Below are positions 1 through 8,471 of a stretch of 64,000 nucleotides of DNA, piece by piece; the first letter of the stretch is position 1; the number at the start of each line of letters is the position of its first letter. The position numbers were made by a program, and so were the translations under genes. The notes beneath the pieces were generated by a model. The model saw nothing but the letters and a program-made list of their open reading frames with translations. It did no database searches and was not told the DNA's origin. The stretch is from positions 682,001 to 746,000 of the forward strand of contig NZ_CP049872.1 of NCBI RefSeq assembly GCF_011302915.1. Direction: 5' to 3'. The DNA is from Thermomonas sp. HDW16 (GTDB lineage: Bacteria > Pseudomonadota > Gammaproteobacteria > Xanthomonadales > Xanthomonadaceae).

Positions 1-322
1 CGCCCTCGTCCATCTGGGTGGTGGTGACCGGGGCGGCGGCGGGACGGCCGCGCGGCGGCGGCAGCTGGGCAATGGCCGCGTCCGCCGCCAGCACCAGCTG
101 ATGGCGACGCGCTTCCGGCACTTCCTGCCAGTGGCAGTCGACCAGTGCGCCTTCCAGCGAGTAGAGCAAGTTGAGGCTTGGCTTGAAGCCGGCGCGGCGC
201 ACTTTCATGTAAGCGTCCACGGCGCCGATCGCGGCGATGTCGTCCAGCGAGCGCAACCCGACCTGGCGTAGCCAGGCGGCGGATTTCGGGCCGATGTTGC
301 GCAGCTTGGGGGTGGTGTTCAC
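1..322 (-). CDS. TfoX C-terminal-domain protein (partial, runs off left edge)
   Basis: About 107 codons are visible from a GTG at 322; the 3' end lies outside the window. The opening residues (NIGPKSAAWLRQVGL, then LDDIAAIGAVDAY and SLNLLYSLEGAL) are typical of the stand-alone TfoX C-terminal domain, a helix-hairpin-helix-like fold related to the competence regulator TfoX/Sxy. The N-terminal TfoX domain is absent, as is common for this form. The GTG overlaps the TGA of the upstream msrC gene (GTGA), so translation is probably coupled. The visible tail is Pro/Ala-rich (PPPPRGRPAAAP) and may be a linker. The role in this organism is not established; a DNA-binding or regulatory role is inference from the family. 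Confidence 0.75.
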   Translation of the reverse strand, partial: MNTTPKLRNIGPKSAAWLRQVGLRSLDDIAAIGAVDAYMKVRRAGFKPSLNLLYSLEGALVDCHWQEVPEARRHQLVLAADAAIAQLPPPRGRPAAAPVTTTQMDEG

Positions 323-807
323 TGCAGGGACTCCAGATAGACCCGGGCAATCGCTTCCAGGCCTTCTTGGTCTTCAACGGAAAAACGCGCGGCAACAGGA
401 CTGTCGAGGTCGAACACGCCGATCAGTTCGCCATTCGTGGTCACCAGCGGCACCACCAATTCCGAGTTGCTGGCCGAATCGCAAGCGATGTGGCCCGGGA
501 AGGCATGCACGTCCTCGATCCGCTGGGTTTGCCGCAAGCGCGCCGCCGCGCCGCACACGCCCTTGTCCAGCGGGATGCGCACGCAGGCGGGCAGGCCCTG
601 GAACGGGCCAACCACCAGCTCGCGGCCGTCGAAGAAATAGAAGCCCACCCAATTCAGGTCGGGCAGCGCGTTGTACACCAGCGCGGACAGGTTGGCGGCA
701 TTGGCGATGCGGTCGCGCTCGCCATGCAACAGGGCATGCGCTTGTTGTAGCAACTGCGCGTACTGTTCCGGCTTGGTGCCGGCGAGGGGAATCGTGGAGA
801 AGCTCAT
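319..807 (-). CDS. msrC: Free methionine-(R)-sulfoxide reductase, GAF-domain type (fRMsr)
   Basis: A 162-residue single GAF domain. The three cysteines that define the enzyme are present in the expected contexts: PACVRIP, GVCGAA and HIACDS. Enzymes of this family (YebR/fRMsr) reduce free, not protein-bound, methionine-R-sulfoxide in the cytoplasm with thioredoxin. The conserved LNWVGFYF near the start and ELIGVFDLDSP near the end also fit. I chose ATG 807 because a longer reading (to 864) adds 19 residues that do not resemble the family. It overlaps the downstream TfoX_C gene by 4 bases. The divergent TMEM175-like gene begins 43 bases upstream, so promoters must share that gap. Confidence 0.9.
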   Translation of the reverse strand: MSFSTIPLAGTKPEQYAQLLQQAHALLHGERDRIANAANLSALVYNALPDLNWVGFYFFDGRELVVGPFQGLPACVRIPLDKGVCGAAARLRQTQRIEDVHAFPGHIACDSASNSELVVPLVTTNGELIGVFDLDSPVAARFSVEDQEGLEAIARVYLESLQ

Positions 808-849
808 CGACGCAGTGTAGCAATGCGCATGCTGGGCTAAGCTTCCGGC

Positions 850-1575
850 ATGCCGTCCACCCATTCACCACCTGTTTCCGTCCGCAAGGCACGGGGCCGC
901 GAGGTCACCCGCATCGAGGCATTCGTGGATGCCGCGTTCGCGTTCGCGGTGACCTTGCTGGTGATTTCGCTGGATGCGATCCCGGACAACACGCAGGCGC
1001 TGCTGGATGCGCTCAAGGACATTCCCGCGTTCGCGGCCAGTTTCGCGCTGCTGGCGATGCTGTGGTGGGCGCATGCGGACTGGAGCCGCAAGTACGGGCT
1101 GGATGATGGTCGCAGTGTGTTCCTCAGTCTGCTGCTGGTGTTCCTGGTGCTGGTGTACGTGTATCCGCTGCGGATCATTTTTAGCGCGTTCTTCGGCTGG
1201 CTTAGCGGTGGCTGGTTGCCATCCGGCATCGCCATCGGAAGCGACCGCGACTTGCAGCTGCTGTTCACCGCCTATGCGCTGGCGTGGACCACGCTTGGCT
1301 TCGTGGTGGTGGCCCTGTACCGACATGCGTGGCGACAACGCGACGCGATCGGGCTGGATCGCCAGGAACGCATCGAATTGCAGGGCGCGCTGGCCGCGCA
1401 ATGGATGATTCCGATGACCGGTTTGTTGGCCCTGCTGTTCATCGCAGCGGTCTCGATATTGGGCCATCCCGAACTGTCCGGCATGTCCGGTTTCGCCTAC
1501 GCGTTGATGGCATTGACCGGCGTGGCGGTGGTGCGCGCGCGTCGTCGCGCCGAACGCGAACCAGACGGCGCATGA
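850..1575 (+). CDS. TMEM175-like (DUF1211) membrane protein, probable potassium channel
   Basis: A 241-residue, very hydrophobic protein with about six membrane segments. The first segment carries the family hallmark: RIEAFVDAAFAFAVTLLVISL, cut here after VTRIEAFVDAAF, corresponds to the RxxxFSDxVFAFAITLL signature that lines the pore of prokaryotic TMEM175 channels. The usual FSD is FVD here. A WWAHADW stretch after segment 2 also fits. Family members conduct potassium in the inner membrane; selectivity of this copy is inference. Its stop overlaps the bioD start (ATGA), so the two are co-translated although no functional link is obvious. Confidence 0.7.
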   Translation: MPSTHSPPVSVRKARGREVTRIEAFVDAAFAFAVTLLVISLDAIPDNTQALLDALKDIPAFAASFALLAMLWWAHADWSRKYGLDDGRSVFLSLLLVFLVLVYVYPLRIIFSAFFGWLSGGWLPSGIAIGSDRDLQLLFTAYALAWTTLGFVVVALYRHAWRQRDAIGLDRQERIELQGALAAQWMIPMTGLLALLFIAAVSILGHPELSGMSGFAYALMALTGVAVVRARRRAEREPDGA

Positions 1576-2252
1576 GTTTCGGCGTGTACGTCACCGGCAC
1601 GGATACCGGCATCGGCAAGACGTTCGCCAGCTGTGCGCTGTTGCATGCATTGCGCTGGCATGGGTTGCGTGTGGTCGGCATGAAGCCGGTCGCCAGCGGC
1701 TGCGAGCGCATCGAGGGGCAGTGGAAGAATGCCGATGCGTTGGCGCTGCAGCGTGCAGGCGAACCCGGGATCGCCTACGCGGACATCAACCCGTTCGCTC
1801 TGGAGCATCCGTTGGCCCCCGAACTTGCCGCGCGCGATGCCGGCACGGAAGTGACATTGCCGCCAATCCTTGCCGCACATGCGCGGCTTGCCGACCAGTC
1901 CGATGGACTGGTTGTCGAAGGCGTGGGCGGCTGGGCAGCACCACTGTCGCCATCGCTGATGCAGGCGGATCTGGTGCGTGCCTTGCGATTGCCGGTGCTG
2001 CTTGTTGTCGGCTTGCGCCTGGGCTGCCTCAACCACGCCTTGCTGAGTGCGCGCATGATCGTCGCCGATGGCGCTTACCTGGCCGGCTGGATCGCCTCGC
2101 ACGTGGATCCCGCGATGGAACGCGTGGAGGACAACCTTGCGATGCTTCGCGAACGACTGCCGGCGCTGTGCTGGGGCGTGTTGCCGCACGCGCCCGATGC
2201 CGATCCGGCGGAGTTGGCGCGGCATCTGCGGATTCCGACGCTGGCCGAGTAA
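1572..2252 (+). CDS. bioD: Dethiobiotin synthetase
   Basis: A 226-residue P-loop enzyme making the ureido ring of dethiobiotin from DAPA, CO2 and ATP, the penultimate step of biotin synthesis. Visible motifs are the N-terminal nucleotide loop VTGTDTGIGKT, the substrate lysine motif KPVASG, and VEGVGGWAAPL, where the family normally has VEGAGG. The start ATG at 1572 overlaps the preceding stop (ATGA). No other bio genes are in the window. Downstream lie an inverted-repeat element and a strong bidirectional terminator that separate it from the convergent RND operon. The gene partners functionally with accB, whose product needs biotin. Confidence 0.95.
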   Translation: MSFGVYVTGTDTGIGKTFASCALLHALRWHGLRVVGMKPVASGCERIEGQWKNADALALQRAGEPGIAYADINPFALEHPLAPELAARDAGTEVTLPPILAAHARLADQSDGLVVEGVGGWAAPLSPSLMQADLVRALRLPVLLVVGLRLGCLNHALLSARMIVADGAYLAGWIASHVDPAMERVEDNLAMLRERLPALCWGVLPHAPDADPAELARHLRIPTLAE

Positions 2253-2262
2253 TCCCGCATGT

Positions 2263-2346
2263 GAAATGGGGTCGGAGTGAAGTTTCGCGACCTGCATCGT
2301 CGCTCATCGAAAGCACTCGGCACGAAATTCACTCTCACCCCATTTC
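2263..2346. repeat. REPIN-like inverted repeat (copy A)
   Basis: Two arms, 2263–2286 and 2324–2346, are near-perfect inverted complements, each reading GAAATGGGGT…GAGTGAA…TTTC outward to inward, separated by 37 bases. The left arm contains GGGGTCGGAGTGAAGTTTC, which recurs exactly at 25336–25354, and the arms resemble those at 53226–53318. It lies between the convergent bioD and RND permease genes. Paired arms of this kind are typical of REP/REPIN elements moved by RAYT transposases; no RAYT gene is in the window, so that link is inference. Confidence 0.7.
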
Positions 2347-2370
2347 AAGCCTGCATTCAATCCCGCAAAA

Positions 2371-2398
2371 GAAAACGCCCGGTTGCCCGGGCGTTTTC
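2371..2398. terminator. Bidirectional Rho-independent terminator between bioD and RND permease
   Basis: A perfect 12-bp stem GAAAACGCCCGG / CCGGGCGTTTTC (2371–2382 with 2387–2398) with a TTGC loop. A and T tracts are built into the stem on both sides, so it should work for bioD on the plus strand and for the efflux operon on the minus strand. Confidence 0.9.
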
Positions 2399-2418
2399 TG
2401 TTCAACCTTGCATCACGA

Positions 2419-5400
2419 TCAGCCGTGTTGCGGTGCCGGTGGTGAATCCAGACGCGCGTCCTCCGCGGCCTGCACCGCTTCGCGTTCGCGATCATGCGAA
2501 TGGTCACGGGCCAGGTACAGGTAGAACGCCGGCAGCACGAACAGGGTGAACATCGTGCCGATGGTCATGCCGGACACGATCACCATGCCCATCGAGAAGC
2601 GCGACGCCGCGCCCGGGCCCTTGGCGATCAGCAGCGGGACCATCGCGAACACCAGCGCGGCGGTGGTCATCAGCACCGGACGCAGGCGGATGCCGGTGGC
2701 TTCCTCGATCGCTTCGCGCTTGGACAGGCCCTGTTCGATCTGCAGCTTGTTGGCGAACTCCACGATCAGGATGCCGTGCTTGGAGATCACGCCGACCAAG
2801 GTCACCAGGCCCACCTGCGTGTAGATGTTGATGCTCATGCCGGGGAAGGCCTCGATCCCCATCATGCCGAGGATGCCGCTGAGGATCGCCAGCACGTTGA
2901 GCGCGAGCAATGCGCCACAGATCGCCATCGGTACCGTCAACAACATGATCAGCGCATCGCGGAAGCTCTCGAACTGCGCGGACAGCACCAGGAAGATCAC
3001 CACCAGCGCAAGCGCCAAAGTCAGCAGCATCGCCGAACCTTCGGTCTTGAACTGGCGCGATTCGCCGGCGTAGTCGACGCTGTAACCCTGCGGCAACACT
3101 TCCTTTGCCGCTTCGTCGAGGATCGCCAAGGCCTCGCCCTTGCTCACGCCGGGGCGCGGGGCGAAGGTGATCGATACCGAGTTCAGCTGCTGGAAGCGTT
3201 TCAGCGATTGCGGCTGCGCGGTTTCCTTGAGCGTGATCACCGTGGACAGCGGGATCAGGTCGCCATTGCGGGCGCGGGTGTAGTAGTTGTCGAGCGCGGA
3301 GGCGTTGAGGCGATCGCTGCGCTGCACCTGCGGGATCACCAGGTAGGAGCGGTTCTGCATCGCGAAGCGGTTGCTGTAGCCGCCGGACAGCATCGCCGCC
3401 ATGTCGGCCGCCAGCGTGCGCATGTCGATGCCGAGCGATGCTGCCTTGTCGCGATCGATGTTGACCTCGATCCGCGGCTTGTCGATCTTCAAATCCTTGT
3501 CGAGGAAGATGAAGCGCTTGCTCGCCATCGCCTTGGCCAGGATGCCGTCGGCCAATTCGGACAGCTGGCTGAGTTCGCCGACGCCGCCGATGATGAATTC
3601 GCCGCCACCATCGCCACCGGCGCTGGGCAACGCAGGCGGCACCAGGGCGAAGGTGTTGAGGCCGGTGACCTGGCTGATCTTCGGCTGCAATTCCTGCTGC
3701 AGCACCGCGTTGGTCGAACGCGAGCGCTCGCTCCACGGCTTCAGCACGAAGCCGGCCATCGCCATCGGGCTGGCGCCGCCGCCGCTGCCACCGAAGCCGC
3801 CGTTGAACAGGAAGTAGTTATCCACTTCCGGCACGCTCCTGGCGATCTCGGTGATTTCCTGCGTGTACTTCTCGACGTAGTCGAGCGTCGCGTACGGATC
3901 CGCCTGGGCGATCGAGAAGATGAAGCCCTGGTCTTCCATCGGCGCCGGTTCCTTGGGCGCGGTGACGTACAGGAAGCCGCAGCTGACCAGCACGATGGCA
4001 CCGAATACCGCGATCACCGACTTGGTCTCCAGCGCGCCGTGCAGCTTGCGCTGGTAGCCCTGGCGCAGCCACTCGAAGCGCGCGTCCAGCCAGGCTTCCA
4101 GCTTGCCCTTGCCGCCGGCCGTGTGCGGCAGCAGGATCTTGGAGCTCATCATCGGTGTCAGCGTCAGCGCGATGATGCCGGACAGCAGCACCGCGCCGGC
4201 CAGGGTGAAGGCGAATTCGGTGAACAGCACGCCGGTCAGGCCGCCCTGGAAACCGATCGGCAGGTACACCGCGATAAGGGTCGTGGTCATCGCCACTACC
4301 GGCCACGCCAGTTCGCGTGCGCCGCGGATCGCCGCGTCGTACGGCGACATGCCTTCCTCGATGTGGCGGTGGATGTTCTCCAGCACGATGATCGCGTCAT
4401 CGACCACGATGCCTATCGCCAGCACCATCGCCAGCAAGGTGAGCAGGTTGATGGTGAAGCCCATCAGCAGCATCAGGAACAACGCGCCGATCATCGACAG
4501 CGGGATGGTCACCGCCGGGATCAGCACGCTGCGGAAGCTGCCCAGGAACAGGAAGATCACCACGATCACGATGACCAGCGCCTCGACGATCGTGCTGATC
4601 ACTTCGTTGATCGCGTCCTGGATCGCCTCGGTGCTGTCGTAGGGGATGGTCGCCTTGATGCCCTGCGGCAGGCCCGGGACGATCTGCTCGTCCCACAGCT
4701 TGCGCACATCCTTGATCACGTCCAGCGAGTTGGCGTCCGGCGCGACGAAGATGCCCATGAAGGTGGCGGCTTCACCGTTGATGCGCACCGAGGTGCCATA
4801 GCTTTCCGAACCCAGCGCGACGTCGGCCACGTCGCCGAGGCGAATGATCGCGCCGTCCTGCTCGCGCACCACCAGCTTGCGGAACTCGTCGGCGTCGCGC
4901 AGGTCGGTGCGCGCGGTCATGTCGATGGCGACCATCTGGCCCTTGGTCGAGCCCACTGCGGCCAGCACGTTGTTGGAATTCAGCGCGTTGGCCACGTCGC
5001 TGGCGGTGACCTTGAGCGCGGTCATGCGATCCGGCTTCAACCACACGCGCATGGCGAAGGTGCCGGCGCCGAGGATGTCTGCGCGCTGCACGCCCGGCAC
5101 GGTGACCAGCTTGGGCTGGATCACGCGGGTCAGGTAGTCGGTGATCTGGTTGTTGTTGAGGGTCTCGCTGGCGAACGACACGTACATCGCCGCGATCTGC
5201 TGGCCCTGCTGCAGGTCGATCACCGGGTCTTCCGACTCCGGCGGCAGCTGGCCGCGCATCTTGTTGACCTTGGCCGAGATCTGGGTGAGCGCTTCGCTCG
5301 GGTCCTGGTCCAGCTTGATGTAGGCCTGGATCGTGCTGATGCCGGCGGAGCTGGTCGAGCTGAGGTATTCGATGCCCTCCGCGCTCGCGATCTCGCGCTC

Positions 5401-5601
5401 CAGCGGCGTGGTGATGAAGCCCTGGATCAGGTCGGCATCCGCACCGTAGTAGACCGTGCTGATGTTCACCACCGCATTGCGCATCTCGGGGTATTCGCGC
5501 ACGTTCAGCTCGGTGTACGCGCGCAGCCCGAACAGCAGGATGAACAGGCTGACCACGATGGACAGCACGGGCTTGTTGATGAAGAGATCGGTGAATTTCA
5601 T
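2419..5601 (-). CDS. RND-family (HAE1) multidrug efflux permease
   Basis: A 1060-residue inner-membrane proton/drug antiporter of the AcrB/MexF superfamily, of usual length. The first transmembrane helix follows MKFTDLFINKPVLS; the proton-relay aspartates are present in helix 4 (GIVVDDAIIVLENIHRH), followed by the second periplasmic porter half and the C-terminal helices. It forms a tripartite pump with the adaptor encoded 61 bases upstream and an outer-membrane channel. No channel gene is adjacent; the TolC-type gene at 62–63.3 kb is a possible partner (inference). Close relatives by length and sequence style include MexF/MexK/VexF-type pumps, so I give no symbol. Substrates cannot be told from sequence. 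Confidence 0.93.
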   Translation of the reverse strand: MKFTDLFINKPVLSIVVSLFILLFGLRAYTELNVREYPEMRNAVVNISTVYYGADADLIQGFITTPLEREIASAEGIEYLSSTSSAGISTIQAYIKLDQDPSEALTQISAKVNKMRGQLPPESEDPVIDLQQGQQIAAMYVSFASETLNNNQITDYLTRVIQPKLVTVPGVQRADILGAGTFAMRVWLKPDRMTALKVTASDVANALNSNNVLAAVGSTKGQMVAIDMTARTDLRDADEFRKLVVREQDGAIIRLGDVADVALGSESYGTSVRINGEAATFMGIFVAPDANSLDVIKDVRKLWDEQIVPGLPQGIKATIPYDSTEAIQDAINEVISTIVEALVIVIVVIFLFLGSFRSVLIPAVTIPLSMIGALFLMLLMGFTINLLTLLAMVLAIGIVVDDAIIVLENIHRHIEEGMSPYDAAIRGARELAWPVVAMTTTLIAVYLPIGFQGGLTGVLFTEFAFTLAGAVLLSGIIALTLTPMMSSKILLPHTAGGKGKLEAWLDARFEWLRQGYQRKLHGALETKSVIAVFGAIVLVSCGFLYVTAPKEPAPMEDQGFIFSIAQADPYATLDYVEKYTQEITEIARSVPEVDNYFLFNGGFGGSGGGASPMAMAGFVLKPWSERSRSTNAVLQQELQPKISQVTGLNTFALVPPALPSAGGDGGGEFIIGGVGELSQLSELADGILAKAMASKRFIFLDKDLKIDKPRIEVNIDRDKAASLGIDMRTLAADMAAMLSGGYSNRFAMQNRSYLVIPQVQRSDRLNASALDNYYTRARNGDLIPLSTVITLKETAQPQSLKRFQQLNSVSITFAPRPGVSKGEALAILDEAAKEVLPQGYSVDYAGESRQFKTEGSAMLLTLALALVVIFLVLSAQFESFRDALIMLLTVPMAICGALLALNVLAILSGILGMMGIEAFPGMSINIYTQVGLVTLVGVISKHGILIVEFANKLQIEQGLSKREAIEEATGIRLRPVLMTTAALVFAMVPLLIAKGPGAASRFSMGMVIVSGMTIGTMFTLFVLPAFYLYLARDHSHDREREAVQAAEDARLDSPPAPQHG

Positions 5602-5662
5602 CGGGTGTCCTCTCCCGTTCCCTCATGCGGCAACGGGTTGGGGTGCATGTGGCGGTGGACGA

Positions 5663-6853
5663 TCAGCGGTTGGCGGCCTGCGGCGCCGCGTCGGCGGTCG
5701 GCTGCACCTTGTTGTTGATCGTCACTTCGGCGTCGTTGCGCAGCTTGAGCAGGCCGGAGGTCACCACCTGTTCGCCGGCTTTCAGCCCTTCGATCACCGC
5801 GACCAGATCGCCGCGAGTGGCGCCGGTCTTGATGAAGCGCTGGGTGACGGTGAGCTTGTCGCCGGTCAACGGCTTGCCCTGCATGTCGGTCTCGCCTTCC
5901 TTGCGCTTGACCTTGCCGATGACGAACACCGCATTGCCGTACGGGTTGAAGCTGACCGCGGTCTGCGGGATCACCACCACGTCGCGTTCGCCGCTGAGGG
6001 CGAAGCCCACGTGGGCGAAGCTGCCCGGGCGCAGCTTGCCGTCCGGATTCTGCACGGTAGCCTGCGCCTTGAAGTTGCGGGTATTCGGATCCACCAGCGG
6101 TTCGACGGCGGTCACCCGGCCATCGAACACCACGCCCGGGATCGCGTCCACGGTGGCGCGCACCATGGTGCCTTCGACCATCTGGTCGATGCGTTGCTCG
6201 GGCAGGCTGAAGTCCAGGTAGATCGGGTCGAGTTGCTGCAGGCTGACGATGGCCGCGCCCGGCGCGATGTACTGGCCCAGGTTGATCTTGCGGATGCCCA
6301 GCACGCCGGAGAACGGTGCGCGGATCGTCTTCTGGTCGATCAGCGCATGCTGTGCGTCGACCTGCGCCTGCGCGGTGGCGGCGGCGGTGATCTTCGACTG
6401 CACGTCATCCAGCGAGACCAGCTTGTCCTTGCCCAGCTTCTGCCAGCGGTCGGCTTGCACCCGGGCCAGCTTGGCGGAGGCTTCCAGCGACTTCAGCGTG
6501 GCCAGCTCGTTGGCGGCATTCAGGCGCACCAGCACCGCGCCGGCGCGGACCGGCTGGCCGGCATCGAACTCGATGCTGCGCACTACGCCGCCGGATTCGG
6601 TGGTGACGTCGGCACCGTTGATCGCGACGAAGGTGCCGACGGCCTCGGCATCGTCGCTCCACTTCTGCGCAAGCGCATTGGCAGTGCTCACCGCAACGGC
6701 CGGCTGCGGCATGTTGTCGAAGAACTTGTTGGTTTGCGCGCCGATCATCGCCTTGGTGCCGAACACGCCGCCGAAAATGACGAGGGCGGCGATGAGCATC
6801 AGGATCATGCGCTTGCGCGTGGAGGGCGGGCGCTTGGGTGTGGTCTTCGACAT
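5663..6853 (-). CDS. RND efflux periplasmic adaptor (membrane fusion protein)
   Basis: A 396-residue adaptor: a short cytoplasmic Arg/Lys-rich start, one membrane anchor (about residues 16–33), a lipoyl/barrel-sandwich half-motif (GGVVRSIEFDAGQPV), an α-hairpin (about 110–180) and the second lipoyl half (IRAPFSGVLGIRKINLGQY), then β-barrel and membrane-proximal domains. It links the permease encoded just downstream to an outer-membrane channel in the periplasm. The DALIDQ–TIRAPF arrangement is typical of the MexE/MexC-like group. The roughly 50 bases before the start are AT-richer than the surroundings and include AAACTGAACGGTCT, which could be a repressor half-site; no regulator gene is nearby. 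Confidence 0.92.
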   Translation of the reverse strand: MSKTTPKRPPSTRKRMILMLIAALVIFGGVFGTKAMIGAQTNKFFDNMPQPAVAVSTANALAQKWSDDAEAVGTFVAINGADVTTESGGVVRSIEFDAGQPVRAGAVLVRLNAANELATLKSLEASAKLARVQADRWQKLGKDKLVSLDDVQSKITAAATAQAQVDAQHALIDQKTIRAPFSGVLGIRKINLGQYIAPGAAIVSLQQLDPIYLDFSLPEQRIDQMVEGTMVRATVDAIPGVVFDGRVTAVEPLVDPNTRNFKAQATVQNPDGKLRPGSFAHVGFALSGERDVVVIPQTAVSFNPYGNAVFVIGKVKRKEGETDMQGKPLTGDKLTVTQRFIKTGATRGDLVAVIEGLKAGEQVVTSGLLKLRNDAEVTINNKVQPTADAAPQAANR

Positions 6854-7027
6854 GAGGTGGCCTCTGCGGGATGCAGGAATGTTATTAAACTGAACGGTCT
6901 ACTATTGTGCCTGAAACCGTTTGCGGCGCAATCCGTGACTGAGGTCATGGTTACGTTTGCATACGCAGCACGACGAATGGCCGGCGTGTTTTTCGACATC
7001 GCAGCGGCATGGATGGCGGGCACAAAA

Positions 7028-7053
7028 AACCCCGCAGCTTTCGCTGCGGGGTT
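7028..7053 (-). terminator. Rho-independent terminator of the phasin gene
   Basis: An 11-bp perfect stem AACCCCGCAGC / GCTGCGGGGTT (7028–7038 with 7043–7053), loop TTTC. On the minus strand it is followed by a run of six T, placing it correctly 50 bases after the phasin stop. Confidence 0.9.
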
Positions 7054-7103
7054 CGGATTCGCGGACGGATCGCAGGGGGAGCGATCCGGGTGGCGCGAAG
7101 GAA

Positions 7104-7493
7104 TTACTTGGCCTTGGCAGCCTTGGTCACCTTCTCCACTTCGGCCTTGGCCTGGGCGGTGACGGTCTCGAACTGACCCTTGGCCAGTGCGCCGATGGCT
7201 TCGTTGGTCTTGATGGTGTTGGCGAACACTTCCTGCGCGATGCCGAAGCTGCGCTCGGTGCTGGTGCGGGCGATCTGGGCGCCCTTCGGCAGCACGGCCT
7301 TCAGGCCATCGAAGTCACGCACATTGGTCAGCTCGCCGAAGAAAGCGAAGGCGGCATTGGCGTTCTCTTCGAAGGTGGCCAACTGCAGGCCGAATGCCTT
7401 CTCGGCATTCTGCAGAGCGAGGCGATTGACGTTGGCGGCCACGTCGGCGAACTGGCTGGTGGTCTTGGTGAACTGTTCGTTGAACTGGTACAT
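7104..7493 (-). CDS. Phasin-family protein
   Basis: A 129-residue, almost entirely α-helical, Ala/Gln/Glu-rich protein beginning MYQFNEQFTK and ending in a Lys/Ala tail (KAEVEKVTKAAKAK), as in Phasin_2 family proteins that coat polyhydroxyalkanoate granules. The ‘NRLALQNAEKAFGLQLATFEENANA’-like central helix (residues about 23–47) is the diagnostic part. No PHA synthase or depolymerase gene is in the window, so a granule role is inferred only from the family; related small phasins can also act as chaperone-like stress proteins. It is a single-gene unit with its own terminator. The minus strand reads GGAGAC just before the ATG. Confidence 0.85.
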   Translation of the reverse strand: MYQFNEQFTKTTSQFADVAANVNRLALQNAEKAFGLQLATFEENANAAFAFFGELTNVRDFDGLKAVLPKGAQIARTSTERSFGIAQEVFANTIKTNEAIGALAKGQFETVTAQAKAEVEKVTKAAKAK

Positions 7494-7639
7494 GGCGGGT
7501 CTCCTGCGATATCCGGCAGGGATTGCCGGTTTGTGCGATGCAGCATAAGCTCACTTATGTTGCGATGCAACATCACGCCGACGAGCGGTCGCCAGCCATT
7601 CAGTTTCAATGGAATCAGCGATTTAGCGCAGGAGCTCGC

Positions 7640-8200
7640 TTAGCTGCGTCGGCCGAAATGGTGCTGGCTCGGGCGTGGCGGGGGCAGCAACCCCTCCGCC
7701 GGCGGCGGCACCGCCAAGGCGCCGGCCACGGCCCGGGCGAACGGGGCAAGATGATCCAGTGCGCGCGCGTAAACCCCGCGTTTGAACGTCACCACATGCT
7801 GCATCGGGTACCAGAAATCGACCCAGCGCCAGCCGTCGAACTCGGGTTTGTCGGTCAGATCCAGGCGCAGGTCGGCATCGGCGCCCTTGAAGCGCAGCAG
7901 GAACCAGACCTGTTTCTGGCCGATGCAAACCAGCCGGTCGTTGCGGCGGATCGCTCGTGGCGGCAGGCGGTAGCGCAGCCAGCCGGGGGTGGCGCCCAGC
8001 ACGTCCACGTGTTGCGGCATCAGCCCGGTCTCTTCCCGTAGCTCGCGATACATCGCTTCCAGCGGGGTCTCGTCGGTGTTCATCCCGCCCTGCGGGAATT
8101 GCCAGCCATCCCGGTGCACGCGACGTGCCCAGAACACCCGTCCATCCTCGTGCATCAGCACGATGCCCACGTTGGGGCGAAAGCCGTCCGGATCGATCAC
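7640..8200 (-). CDS. rppH: RNA pyrophosphohydrolase (Nudix)
   Basis: A 186-residue Nudix hydrolase that removes pyrophosphate from the 5' end of triphosphorylated mRNA, opening the RNase E-dependent decay path. The start [13 protein letters not shown] is almost the family signature. The Nudix box begins [17 protein letters not shown] and continues REETGL, giving all metal-binding glutamates. WQFPQGG before the box and WFLLRF after it also fit RppH. A Pro-rich C-terminal tail ([15 protein letters not shown]) of about 25 residues is extra compared with the E. coli enzyme. The divergent tRNA-Met promoter lies just upstream. Confidence 0.93.
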   Translation of the reverse strand: MIDPDGFRPNVGIVLMHEDGRVFWARRVHRDGWQFPQGGMNTDETPLEAMYRELREETGLMPQHVDVLGATPGWLRYRLPPRAIRRNDRLVCIGQKQVWFLLRFKGADADLRLDLTDKPEFDGWRWVDFWYPMQHVVTFKRGVYARALDHLAPFARAVAGALAVPPPAEGLLPPPRPSQHHFGRRS

Positions 8201-8276
8201 GATCGGACTCCGGCAAATTCACTACGCCCGACTCTGCCACGTGGCTTGCGCACGGAGCAAGCGGGCCGTGCGTGGA

Positions 8277-8305
8277 TTGACGGCCACCGCCGATGCGTGA
8301 ATAAT
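8277..8305 (+). promoter_or_regulatory. Sigma-70-type promoter of tRNA-Met
   Basis: TTGACG (8277–8282), a 17-base spacer, then AATAAT (8300–8305), ending 16 bases before the mature tRNA 5' end. The spacing is optimal and both boxes match the consensus at most positions. The GC-rich CTCCGCGCG between −10 and the tRNA resembles a stringent discriminator. Confidence 0.75.
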
Positions 8306-8321
8306 TCGCGGTTCTCCGCGC

Positions 8322-8398
8322 GGCTATGTAGCTCAGCCGGTTAGAGCACAGCACTCATAATGCTGGGGTCGGTGGTTCGAGTCCACCCATAGCCACCA
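8322..8398 (+). tRNA. tRNA-Met (CAT anticodon), elongator type
   Basis: A 77-base gene with encoded CCA. Acceptor arms GGCTATG / CATAGCC pair perfectly; D-arm GCTC…GAGC, anticodon stem CAGCA / TGCTG with loop CTCATAA (anticodon CAT), T-arm GGTGG TTCGAGT CCACC. Sequence is close to E. coli elongator tRNA-Met (shared GCTCAG…GGTTAGAGCACA…CACTCATAATG). The 1:72 pair is a normal G–C, unlike initiator tRNA. Because CAT is also the genomic anticodon of tRNA-Ile2, that alternative is possible but less likely by overall similarity. Confidence 0.95.
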
Positions 8399-8414
8399 CT
8401 GCGGATACACATCG

Positions 8415-8438
8415 AAAACCCGCCGAATGGCGGGTTTT
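8415..8438 (+). terminator. Rho-independent terminator after tRNA-Met
   Basis: Perfect 10-bp stem AAAACCCGCC / GGCGGGTTTT (8415–8424 with 8429–8438), loop GAAT, continuing into one more T and then C, 17 bases after the tRNA CCA. queD starts 33 bases further on and so probably needs its own promoter or read-through. Confidence 0.88.
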
Positions 8439-8471
8439 TCGTCTCCACACAGACTTCGCGCGCAGGGCCGA

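Noticed and set aside
2494..5718. Open frame of more than 1000 codons opposite the RND permease
   Set aside because: Arg/His/Gln-rich shadow typical of the complement of a high-GC coding gene; no family features and it lies fully opposite an intact RND gene.
6890..6910. TetR-type operator (AAACTGAACGGTCT) upstream of the efflux adaptor
   Set aside because: Only one half looks palindromic and no regulator gene is adjacent; kept as a remark only.
7104..7493. PHA biosynthesis operon
   Set aside because: Only the phasin is present; no phaC, phaR or phaZ nearby, and the gene has its own terminator.
8322..8470. tRNA-Met as an integration site with an adjacent mobile element
   Set aside because: No integrase, direct repeat of the tRNA 3' end or atypical cargo was seen on either side; queD and bfd–bfr are core genes.
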